Of a DNA stretch of 64,000 nucleotides, positions 1 to 13,167 are shown in pieces. Position 1 is the first letter of the stretch. Every line of letters starts with the position of its first letter. The stretch is from Desmodesmus armatus (lineage: Eukaryota; Chlorophyta; Chlorophyceae; Sphaeropleales; Scenedesmaceae): NCBI GenBank assembly GCA_007449985.2, contig VIIQ02000056.1:186001-250000 (forward strand), read 5' to 3'. The notes beneath the pieces were generated by a model. It ran no database searches, had not been told where the DNA came from, and saw only the letters and a program-made list of their open reading frames with translations. Both the position numbers and the translations under genes were made by a program.

Positions 1-337
1 CAGCAACACCAGCCTGAGTAAAAGACTGAGAAAGGTGGTAACAAGTGGTGGGCTCACAGGCAGCACCTTGACCTCTGATAATGTGTCTTACTGCTGCAGC
101 ACAAGCAGGGCCTGCAGTTATGCAGATGACACCTGCACAAGCAACACGTACAGCGGTTCAAGGGTGCCAAGCTTTCACAGGGTGCATGTCCAACACATCT
201 CAGGGGCTCACAGCCCCCAGTTTTCAGCCATACGATGGTGCCTGGCCCTCCTAGCTCGCTCCCTATGCCGCCTTAAACCCATGCTCAGCAATGCTGTGCC
301 TGCCTGCTCATAACCCACACCCTTCCCGCCTGCGCAC

Positions 338-2127
338 CTTTGATGTCAAGGCCGGGGTTTTCTGTGAAGCCCAGCAGCGCCAGGCGCCTCTCAAACAGCC
401 CGCTCAGCACAACAGCCACAGCATGCGAGAGGTTCATGGAGGCCTGCATGCGGCCTGTGGGTATGGCGCACGCATGCGCACACAGCCGCAGCTCAGCCTC
501 TGTCAGGCCACTCTCCTCCCGGCCAAACACCAGCGCAGTCACTCCTGCAGGAAACATGTCACACAAATGCCAAATGGTGAGGCAACCCACTGTCTCTGCA
601 GGTTTCCTGCAGGGACAGTGGGTCGCACCCTGCAGGAAACCTGCAGGGTGCGACACTGGTCTTCTGGCACGCTTTGCGTGCGTGATCAGGGTGACTACAT
701 TTGCTGGATGAAAGCAGCTATGGGGCCAGATGCCACTAGGACAGAAAAGGCCTTGGGTGTGTGGGAGATCGGCAGGCCACCAAACCCACCGGATCTACCG
801 TCCATCGGCCCAGCTGCAACAGCAACAGTTGCCCCGGTGCCTCACCTGTACTAGGGGCTGGCTCCTGCTGCTCTGGCTGTGTCTGTTGCTGTATCGCTGG
901 GTCCAAGGCTGTGATGGAGGCTGGGAACTGCTGTAGCATGTCTGTGATGCTGCCATGGGTGTAGCGCGTGGCCCCTGCTCGCCGAGTAAACCCACACTGC
1001 CTGCGGCCAACAGCATGGGCGTGCTGAGTTTGATGTTGGGAAGGGCAACATATGGCAGGTCATGCTTGCAGGCTGTTCGCACAGGCTGCTGTACAACTGC
1101 TTCGCGCATGGCTGTTGGTGGGAGGGCGCCCGAAAACTGTTCAGGGCGTGGTAGCTGTAGGCAGGGCCAGCAGCAGGGCTAGCATGGACTCACTGACAGT
1201 GTCTGCCAGTGCGTCCTGCAGTTGGTCCACGACAGTGATGCCCTGTATCACCTCCTCTGCACCAGCTGCAACCTGCAAATGCAGGCGGGAACAGATGCGT
1301 GTGAACACAGGAGCACGGAGCAGCCGGCATGTGGCAGCTGCAGGATGTGCAATTGCTTGCAGGCAGTCAAAGGCTGAGGAGGGGTCTAGTTGCTCAGCAG
1401 AGGGGCACCTGCTGTGGCTCACAGAGAAGCAGTGTGACAGTAAGTCGCCTCTGCACTCTGCTGATGCGGCACGCGTGCCAGCAGCAATGTTACTTTGTCA
1501 GGAAAGTGCCTCATCTGTGCAACAGGGGCCCTGAAGGTGGGGGCAGACCTGTCATGCTGTTTGCACGCTCATTCAGCCTTGTGCTGGCTGCTTCGGCAAG
1601 CTATTCGAGCAAGCAATTTTCAAAAAGGCAGCTTTGCAGATTCAGCCCGCTGCAAATCAGTGCGCACAACACGAGGACACATTACCGCGCCAGGCTGTCA
1701 GGCCTACACCACACAGCAGCCTTGGGCAGCTGCGGTTGCCCACCTTGACTATATCTCCGTCTTTTGGGTCGCAGCGGGGAGCCACAAGCCAGAGGTCTGG
1801 AGCCTCAAAGTTAGCACACACCCTGGCCACTGCTCCGATGTTGGCAGGGGTCTTCGGCGCAACCAAGACCACCCTCACACTTTGCAATATCTATGGCAAG
1901 ACACATGATGGTTGTCAGCATAACTGCAACGGGAAGAGGCTACAGAAGCAATGCTAGTAGACGTGTCTTACCCTGGCAGCCTCTGCAGGGATTTGCTGCT
2001 CCTGCTGTTGCTGCTGCTGCTGTTGCACCGCTGCGGCAATACGTCTATGCCTTGCACGGGTGCTACGGCTGATCAAGCATTGATTTGAGCAGCTGCTTTG
2101 CGCACTAATGCTTTTCGCAGACTGCAT
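338..2127 (-). CDS. SpoU (TrmH/TrmJ-type) RNA 2'-O-methyltransferase, probably organellar; 3' end unresolved
   Basis: Five exons join in phase: 2127-1972, 1890-1744, 1272-1198, 996-846 and 544-338. The protein starts with a basic, Ser/Arg-rich leader and a Gln run typical of algal organelle targeting. The SpoU fold follows: VRVVLVAPKTPANIGA (motif 1 region), then VAAGAEEV and DQLQDALADT, as in TrmJ. Next come ALVFGREESGL (motif 2) and IPTGRMQASMNLSHA (motif 3, with the N-S-A pattern that forms the knotted SAM site). These enzymes methylate the ribose 2'-OH of tRNA or rRNA with S-adenosylmethionine. The last exon seen ends at a GTGCGC donor with one base left over, so at least one C-terminal exon lies in 1-330 or beyond the edge; I could not place it. 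The donor of exon 3 (ACT then GTCAGT) is chosen for frame and family fit. The family call is firm; the substrate is unknown. Confidence 0.82.
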
Positions 2128-2228
2128 TGTGCGTGCTTTGGGTTGGTGGTTCCAGGATCCACGCCAACTTCAGCGATTGTGAGCCAGTCTCTTCACACAA
2201 CTTGAACGAAACAGATTCACTTCACAGT

Positions 2229-2233
2229 TTACA
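2229..2233 (-). terminator. TGTAA polyadenylation signal of the epimerase gene
   Basis: TTACA on plus reads TGTAA on minus, about 50 nt past the epimerase stop. TGTAA is the usual chlorophyte poly(A) signal. This is inferred from position and motif only. Confidence 0.45.
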
Positions 2234-2281
2234 CCTCGGTGTCACGTCCCGCACATCGTGCCTCTTCCTGCATCCATTTAG

Positions 2282-4796
<2,515 letters not shown>

Positions 4797-5402
4797 GGTA
4801 GCTGCGACGGGAGGCACTCGATCTGGATCTAAGCTGTAGCTCAGCGGTGAGTACGGCAGTGGAGCAACTTCACCAGCACCAGTGCGGCACTCTGCGCATT
4901 CTTCCAATGCCAAACGCAGGTTCGGCTTCCCGGAAGTTACATAAGAAGTTTCGAATCTCTGCCAGCCAACCAAGCTGTCAGTCCAAGATTGGTGCAGAGT
5001 TCATGTGCCAATGTGCACACATTGAGATGCTGTTTGAGTCCCCACGGATGAACAAAACGATGCCACGATACGCCAGCCAGCACTGCAAGCAGTGTCACAA
5101 CCTGCCTTCCGTGCTGCCCAGTCCCAAGCAACAGGGGCAAACAAACTGTTGAATATTTTGCACACAGACACGTCAACATCTGTTGCCCACATGGATATCA
5201 ACATCATAAACAAACCCTGCAGGGGCCCCACCGGCCTGGTAATAGCACAGCAACATCACCCTGGTCCAGACTTCCCTTATTGCCTCTTGCAATGCACACC
5301 ATGTAAAAGATAAAATCCAAACACTGTCTCTGCCATGAACATGCTTAACGGATTGCACCATTATCACAAAGTCAAAGTTCACATGTTTCAAGACTCAACC
5401 CC
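4797..5402. other. Intergenic spacer, no gene seen
   Basis: About 600 bp between the PAP-like gene's stop and the epimerase start. Short ORFs occur on both strands, but none has family similarity or coherent splice structure. It should contain the epimerase promoter and the 3' UTR of the PAP-like gene. Confidence 0.5.
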
Positions 5403-7037
5403 CTACGCGCTGCCAACAGGGTTGGTCACCGGGCGCTCCACCAGCCAACCCCCAGCCCATCCTGGCTGGAACATCATCAGCTGCTTGGGGTCTCCCATCA
5501 TGAGCCGCCCCTGCAGCAGCTGCCACACATACTTGAACGCTGCCACTGTCGCCTGCGGCACAGCTGACCCGTCAGCCTTCACCAGCACAAGCTCCTCAGG
5601 CAACTGCAGGATCTTCACAGCAGACACTGGCTTGCCCAGCACAGGGTCAGCAGCCATCTTGCTGGCTGGACTGCTGGCTGCATGCATGCCATGGTTCCTG
5701 CTGAAGCCGGCGGTGCTGCTGGGCTGCTGCTCCTGGTTGGCAGAGCCTTGGGATAGGTTCAGGCCACCAGCAAGAGGTGTGTCCTCATCCTCTGGGGTCA
5801 GCTGTGCCAGCACAGCAGCAGGAGCCAGCTTGGCAGCAACATCTGCAGACACCGGCTCTGCAGTCATCGCAGCGTCCTTAGACAGGGATGCACCAGCAGG
5901 CAGCGCTGCGATGAACACAGCAGAGCCGGGCTGCTTGTCTGCCTTTGCAGCAGCGGTGGTGACAGCGCTGCTGTGGCTTGCGTGCATGAGCTGCTGCACG
6001 CTGTCGCGGCCGAGGGTCTCCTTCTCCCATTTGGCCAGCTTTGCCAGCTTGGCGTTTGAAGCCACCTGCTCATGGGAAGAAGACCTGGCAATAAGGCTTT
6101 CGGGAGAGGAGGCGGCCTGATACTTGGCAGCCCTTGCAAGTGCGATCTTGGCAGCCTTGGCCGCTGCTCTGAAGCCGCGCTTGAAGCCGTGGTCCGAGGC
6201 TTCAAGGAGGGACCGTGCAGGGCCTTCGACCAGCTCCTCGGAGACATACTGAGGCTTGCTGTCAAAGCGTGTCACCTTCACCTCACCAGCCCTTGAGATG
6301 CGGTGCTCGACGACGTGCATTGCCTTCATAGGCTGTACAGCAGCGACATGGTTGTCCATGAACGCTGCTGTGGGGCGGATGGGGCCGTCCATGTGCACTG
6401 CTGTAGGCCTGGATGGTGGCGAAAGCTGGTTCTTCTGCTGCTCTGCGGCAGCGCGTGCAGCGCGCATGCGTTCCCCAGGGCCTGCGTAGTCAGCAGCCCT
6501 GCGATCCTCTTCGCTGGCGGCAGCCTGCACTGACATGGGTGCAACTGAGGCATCGCCCCATGCCTTCTTTGGGATGGTGATGTGCTTTGAGCCACGGCCT
6601 TGGGGCTGTTGGGGGACTGGCATAGTAGCAGGGGTGTTGACTGTAGGGCGAGGCAGGGGGCGGCCCTGGCGGGCGATGCTCCTCTGCTGCTGCTGGCGCT
6701 TGAACCACTCGCCGTAGTGGAAACGTGGGTCGGTCTGTGCCTCCTTGTTGCCGGGGGTGGTCTTGGCAGGGGCCTTCTTAGAGCCAGGGGCGGAGACCTT
6801 GCTGCCAGGGTGCGGCTGTTCCTGTTGCGGAAACACTCGTCACCCACACACCCACAAGCTGGGTCTGCTGGGTCGCAAGGCTCTTCACCACCATCGCCAC
6901 CATCACCACCACCCCAGCCCCAGCAGTCGGGGCCTTCGCAACCACAGGCTGGGTCTGTGCAAGGTGGCTCGGGGAAATCACCACCACCACCGCAGTCGTC
7001 GCCCTCACACCCACAGGCTGGGTCTGTGCAGGGCAGC

Positions 7038-7069
<32 letters not shown>

Positions 7070-10000
7070 GCCGCCATTCCAGGCTCCTCCATGTCCGTGC
7101 CCATACCCATGCCCGTAGCCGTAGCCTCCGTAACCGTATCCGCCGTAACCGTAGCCGCCGTAGCCATGCCCTGGCTGCTGGGGCTGACCGTTCCATCCTC
7201 CGTTCCAGTCGCCACCACCGTTCCAGTCTCCACCGCCGCCGCCACCGCCGCCGCCACCGCCGCCGTCGTCACACTCATCTCCCACGCATCCGCAGGCAGG
7301 GTCTGTGCAGGGAGGGTCGGTCTGCCGGCGCTGGGTGTTGCGGCGGTTGGTGTTGCTGCCTGTCTTTTTTGGCAAAGGCCTTGGGGGACTCTTCCAGTTC
7401 CTGTGGGGCTTCCTGTTAGCGTGGTGAGGGAAGCTGGTGGTGGGATGGTGTGGCTCTTGAGCCTTGTCAGCCTCTTTCTCTTCAGGCTGTGGCTGTGTGG
7501 CTGGCTGCTGGGGCTGAGCCTCAGGCTCTGGCTTCTTCGTCAGAGGCTGAGGGGTTGCAACATCCTGCACTGGCTGCTGGGCAGGGCTAGGCTCTTGAGT
7601 CTTGGAAGGTACGCTCTCATCAGCTGATCCAAGGTTAGGGTTTGCAGGCTGCTGCTGGGGCAGCTGAGGCATAGGCTGTGCGGCTGGTACCTCAGGAATC
7701 GGAAGCTGTGGTGAGGGGATGGGGACCACAGGAGGCTGTGGGGCGGGGACTGGGACCTCGGGGGGAGGCAGGATTGGCGGCTGGGGAGGTGGCACAGTGG
7801 GTGGTGCGGGGATAGGGGCCACTGGAGGGTCTGGGTTTGTTGGGCCGGGGATGGGCTGTGGGTTGGGGTCTGGTTGTGCTGGTGATGGGGTGACCGGGGG
7901 CATGATGACGGGGGTGGGTCAATGATGGGAAGTTGGGGTGAGGGCAGTGTGGGGTCCTGTGGGCCTGTTGGCATGGGGTTGAGGCCTGCAGGTGTGGTCA
8001 TGACGTTGAGAGCCAGCTGCAGGAGCTGCATGGTGGTGTGCCAGGTGGTGCCCTGCAGCACAAGACAAACACAAACACATGAGCGCCAGGTTAGTCGCGT
8101 GTCAGGTTTGCAACATGCGCAACTCGTAGGCCCAAAGCACACACCCACCAGACATCTTTGCAACTGCAGGAGTAGCTAGCTGCACACCGCCCATCGCACC
8201 CAAAACACAGTCGCAACTGGTAGGCTCCCCAATCCCCAGGTGGCTGCACCCTGTGGTGCTTCTGCATTGGTGTCAACCACGTAAAGCACGTAAAGCCTAG
8301 CAGCACCAGATACACGTACCCCACAGGGGGCTAGCAAGCAGCCTCCTTAGGCTTATTCTGCCCAGGCTTTCAGCCACACGACACTGCTCGTTCATCTTCA
8401 CCACCCAAAATGTTGCTCACCGGTGCAGGTGCCTCCCCAGCTGCGAGTGATGCCACCACCTTTGCCAGGTAGCTGTTGGGCCCTGCAAACTTCTCCAGCA
8501 CTGGTGGTGAGCTAGCAGCAGCAACCAGCAGGTCCTCCTGCAGCAGCTGCTTCAGACCCTCAAAGTCAGGCTGGGCAGGGCTGTCAAGGCCTGCAACGGC
8601 TGCAAGGGAGGCCTGCACTGTCGCCTTGGGAGCTGAGCGCTGCAGGGTTGCGAAGCGCTTTGAGGCTGCTGCTGCGTCGGGCTTCCAGGCTGCTGGCTTG
8701 GTCAGGGTGAAGGAGGACACCTCACGGCCAGTCACGGAGGACACCACCTGCGCACACCAGCCGTGCCAAAGCACAAGTGGGGTTTAGGGACGATGATGCA
8801 CTGCACGCAAGTTACATCAGTTTTGCTGAACGCCTGGAGATGGGCAGCTGCATGCGCACAGCATTGACGGCTGCATGGTCTAGCCAGCCCTCAACTGTTG
8901 AACTGCATTCTTGAGTGCTCCTTGCATAATCTGTAAATCGTAAATCGTAAGTACAGAAGGGCTCCATGCATCATCCCCGCACCTGGAGCTTGAGGCTGGT
9001 CTTATCAGCCACCATCTGGGCCACACCGTTGTCAAAGGCCTCATCCACCACCCAGGCAGGAGCAGCCTGCTGTGCCCTCAGAGGGATGGCAGCACCTCCA
9101 ATACCCAGCATAGCATGCACAGGGCCCATGGCAGAGCCATCCTCACTAAAGCCCACACAGTGGCCCTGAATGATGGGGCAGGAGTAATGGAACAGCCTGG
9201 CGTGGCCGTTGAGCACGAGATCGACTGACTTCTCCACCAGCAGGCGCTCCACCTGCTGCTGCAGTGTGGCTGAGGGTGAGCCAGGGCCTGCATCTGTGGC
9301 ATCGTCAACGTACATGCCCCTGTGCATGCCCACGACCACCCAGGGTGTCTTGCTGCGGTCAACTGAAGACAGGTCAGACTCAAGGAACCTGCGGCGGCAG
9401 GAAAAATTGACGGGCGGGGTCATTTCTCAGACATCTCTGCACACAGGGAGCGGCACCATGAATGGAGGCAACAAGTGAGCACCACTGCTGCCGTGCAATC
9501 TCAACCAACCACAAGACTCCATAGCTGAAAATATGGGAGTGAGTCCCAGCAGGGCACTACCCATTACTGGACACCGCACAACTGACAGAGGCCTCATTTT
9601 TGAGCTTGTGTCCCTTTCAGCACACTGCGCCTCTTGCCTACAGTGGCAGCATCACCATACCTGTACTGAGGCGACTCCACTGCAAGGCTCTGCTCAGAGT
9701 TCAGCATCACCAAGTGAACTGCGCCGACGTCTGTCGAGTACCACATCTCCCGTGCCGCCTTGTGAGGCATCTGCAGCCTCTGGCTGTACGGCACCCCACA
9801 CTCGCCACCAGATGCCGCACTCACAAACGCAGCTCCTGGCAGGGCCGGGTCAGCAGCCTCTGTGTCACCTGGTGCTGCTGCCAGCGGTACCTTTGTCAGC
9901 ACAGGCTGCATCTGCTGCAGGAAATCATCCCACATGGCTCCATGTCCCATCGCCATGCTCATCCCTCCCAGCAGTAGTAGGCCATGGTAGGGCTGGTCCC

Positions 10001-11857
10001 CTCCCAGCAGGTCCTGCATGAGTTCCCTGGTGGCGCTGCTGCCTGGTGCTGGGGTCAGTTGTCCTGTGGCCAGCAGCGCTGACTTGAGCAGGGTGTAAGA
10101 GCTAGTGCCTGGGGGCATCAAGTGGCCCAGGGCCTTCAGCTGAGTGCCTACAATGAGGTCGTCTGGCAGCTCGGCACCGTCTGCTGCGTCAATGCCGATG
10201 TCTGCTGTAACAAGCAGGCGAACGGGGGAGTCGGACCGGGGGGCGGGGGGAGTGGTGAAGCTGGCCTCCTCACTCCAACCCCAGTCCTGTGTGCAAAGAG
10301 CGGTGCAGCAAGGAACGGTCAGCAGCAGGTGAACATCAGGTGTGTACTGGTTGCATGCTTCTAGGGACGAACCAGGCGACATATGCTGTTGGCAATGCCA
10401 GCATTTCAGTGCGTTCTGCAAGTAACCTTTCAGTATCCGGCTGAAAGGTTTAGCCAATGCAACACGCAGTCTCAGGAGGGTCTTTCATGAGACTGGTTCA
10501 TTGTGTGTGCATACCTCCTGTCCAAATGTGTAGTAGTATGTTGTGTTTGGCTCCAGGCCCTGCAGCACTGCTGTGTTGATGACACCAGGGCTGCTGTAGC
10601 CCCAGGCAGAGGCAGGCTGGTTGCACATGTCTGAGGCAGAGTAGGTGCTGTAGGTGCCAAACTGCTGCTTGGTGTAGGTGCGGGACACCTTGCCGTACTT
10701 CACCATGGGGGCACTGCCCAGCTGGGTGGCCCAGGTCACTCGTACCTCACTGCAACCAGCAGAAACACATGGCACAGTTGTCATGCTGGCCGGACCTGTA
10801 GCTGACGGTGCAGGTCACTACAGTGACGGCAATCCAGGCAGAGCTTGTGCAAGCTTGCTCAGTAGTACTGCAACCAGGTGTGTTGGTATAAGGCATGCAT
10901 ATGTAACAACCGTTGCATCTGTCAGGTAGCATGCATGCAATGGACTGTGTGTGTATGCTCAAGGGGTGCAGCTGCAGTCATGCAGGCCAGATGCTTCATA
11001 CTCCTGGTCCCTGTTGGTGAGCCGCCGTACGCTGGCTGCTGCTCTGAAGCCCGATGCTGAACTTTGTATACATGCAGGGCTTGCAAGACCACCGTGGCGC
11101 TTAGATTCAATGTGCTGCCAGCGGTACCCTCTCTGTTTTTTTTGTCAGCCAACATTCTGCAACAAGTGGCAGTCAGCAGCCAGAGCAGCATAGATACTGC
11201 CACACTGGTGGCCGCCCTGCTAGCCTGGCTGTTACAGCCCCATTGCAACCCCTGGTAGCAGCGGAAGACTCACCCAGGGCGTGAGCCTACGCTGAGGCGT
11301 CCCTGCACTGGCTTGTTGAGGCTGGCAGTGGCCACTGGTGCTGCAGTGAGGGCCACAGCTGTATCATGGCTGGCACCCCTGGCATACACTGCCTGCAGAG
11401 GCTGGCCATAGGCCTTGGTCCACATCCTATGCAACAGAGCCAAGCAAGAAACATTGCTCGGTTCCTGTTTGCAACATGAGCCTGTTTGGGTGTACATGTA
11501 GGCCATGCAGCAGCGTGGGACAGCTGTGATGCAGCAGCAGCAGCACCCACAGCAGTGACAGCAACGCGGGGGTCTGTTTGGCACTCACTCTGCTGTTGCC
11601 CTTGTGTTGGCTGCACCCAGTGAGGTGGGCACAAAAACATAGCGCAATGGGTCCACGCTGCTGATGTTTGCTCCAACACTGGCTGGGTACAGTGCTATCC
11701 TGTCTGTGGGCTGTGCATCTGGGGGCACTTGGTACCACGCCTCTAAGAACTCAGCATCCGCAGTCGCTTCTGATAGATGAACCTTAACGTTTTCTGATGC
11801 TACTAACGCTGCAAACAAACACAGGCTAGCTGCCAGGAGAAGCCGGGCAGCAGACAT
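5403..11857 (-). CDS. Purple-acid-phosphatase-like secreted protein with a long Pro/Cys/Gly-rich C-terminal extension; two apparent frameshifts
   Basis: Exons 11857-11589, 11426-11274, 10749-10515, 10286-9661, 9388-8983 and 8747-8421 join in phase (672 codons). A large terminal exon runs 8052-5403. The start MSAARLLLAASLCLFAALVAS is a signal peptide. A fibronectin-like PAP N-domain (EVRVTWATQ, LEPNTTYYYTFG) precedes the metallophosphoesterase domain (VTADIGID, VHLVMLNSEQ, VVVGMHRGMYV, LNGHARLFHYSCPI). Plant PAPs are secreted Fe-Zn/Mn phosphatases, but several metal ligands are altered here (see findings), so catalysis is doubtful. The extension has a Pro-rich stalk, four C-X4-C-X-C-X4-C modules (such as PCTDPACGCVGDEC), a Gly/Tyr/Trp-rich stretch, and an Ala/Lys/Gln-rich tail ending at the TAG at 5403. 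The frame shifts at 7910-7914 (a G5 run) and again near 6826-6836. Each shift fits one missing base. The tail could instead be a separate gene, but its continuous low-complexity coding and lack of a plausible start argue for one gene. Confidence 0.7.
6840..7310 (-). repeat. Cys-module and Gly/Tyr-rich repeats inside the PAP-like extension
   Basis: Four near-identical coding modules of pattern C-X4-C-X-C-X4-C surround Gly runs and a repeated GGYGY tract with HGYGHG. The high Gly, Tyr and Cys content resembles algal wall or matrix proteins and suggests cross-linking or metal binding. The role is inferred from composition only. Confidence 0.7.
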
Positions 11858-13167
11858 TGTATTGCGTCTTGCCGCCACCGCTACATGAGGGGTTGAAACG
11901 TTGCCCAAGCGAGCGCTTTACACTCTTAGATTTTTTCTTGGCGTCCAACGCCTGCAAACAGGGTCACATCATGTCATCTGCATGTTGTGCTATCTCCCGT
12001 CTGTCATTCGCTTGCAAAGTCATTGGCTTGTCCTATGAGACAACAAACGCTTGTTTTCACTCTATAACGGGCTTTTCATTGTACAACGTGTTGTTTGGAC
12101 CACTCATCACGGACCTGGTGCTGCCCAGCCTGCAGTGCCCGCCAAAATCGAGAAGCCGACTTAAAAGCTTCACATTGACACTTACTGATGAAACAAGTCG
12201 TCTGTAGCATGTACAAAGCCACAGACGGTCAAACACAGCCAAACTTGTTCTGTCAGCCACGATACTGGGGTGAAGCGTGCAGCTAAGGGCAATGTGGTGT
12301 GCCAGCCGCTTGTACAGAGGGATTGGTGTGTGGGTGCAAACGCCATTGCCACATGCTTTTGTGCATTCATTCAAGGCTCATATGTCACCACTGGAAGCAA
12401 GAACCAGCAGTGAGCGCCACAGCAATGAGCGCCACAGCAATGGAAACAGAGCGCAGTGCGCATGAACAGCTGGACTGTATCACTTGCACACTGCAATTGA
12501 CCCTATGACTGTGATAGCTTATGCAAAGTTTGAACCTGTAGCCAGCTGAAGAGTGTGAGAGGCGCAGGTATGAATGTCACCCCTTGCCAACCCCCACCCC
12601 AACACATCCACCCACATGATAACAGCGGACTGCTGAAGATGGCCAGCACGGACATGTGTTGCCTCAGTTCCCCCGCAGTGGCAAACAGGCCAGGCTCTAA
12701 TAGCGTTACATTCACCAGCTCTAAGATTTTGTTCTGCACAACACATTCCAAGGGCACAGCACCCCTCCGGAAAAGCATACCCATGGTCTTCATGAGTGAG
12801 AAAGCAGGTACCCAACAGCAACACATACTCTTCGGAAACAAACTCATAATAAAGCTGCTGTGCCAAGGCGAACATCGATGCTGACAAACCAGCAGCACTA
12901 GCTGCCTTGTGACTGCTAGCTGCTGCCAGCAGCAAAAAGCCAATGCAACCGCTGCAGCATGCCCCATATCACACACCTACAGAAGTCACAGTGCTTGTGC
13001 AGCAGGAAAGCAGTGTAACACACACAGCCCTACACATCACAGCCAGTCCAGGACTGCTGTTGCTCTGTAGCACTCTGCTGCTGCAAGGGCATGCGACCGG
13101 CAGCATGCTAAGATGTGCCTCGCTGCTGCTGTCGCTGCTACTGCCAGTCCAGGCATTTGAGCTTGGC
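11858..13167. other. Intergenic, no gene supported
   Basis: About 1.3 kb between the PAP-like start and the gamma-carbonic-anhydrase stop. ORFs of up to 157 codons are present on minus (12503-12976), but they lack family features and splice logic. A short direct repeat (GAGCGCCACAGCAAT, twice) lies near 12412-12441. The region probably holds the PAP-like promoter and the 3' UTR of the neighbour. Confidence 0.5.

Noticed and set aside
5335..6120. 261-codon plus ORF
   Set aside because: Antisense shadow of the Ala/Ser-rich PAP-like tail; no domain or start context.
12503..12976. 157-codon minus ORF between the PAP-like and gamma-CA genes
   Set aside because: No domain, no splice partners, Cys/Trp-rich random-like composition.
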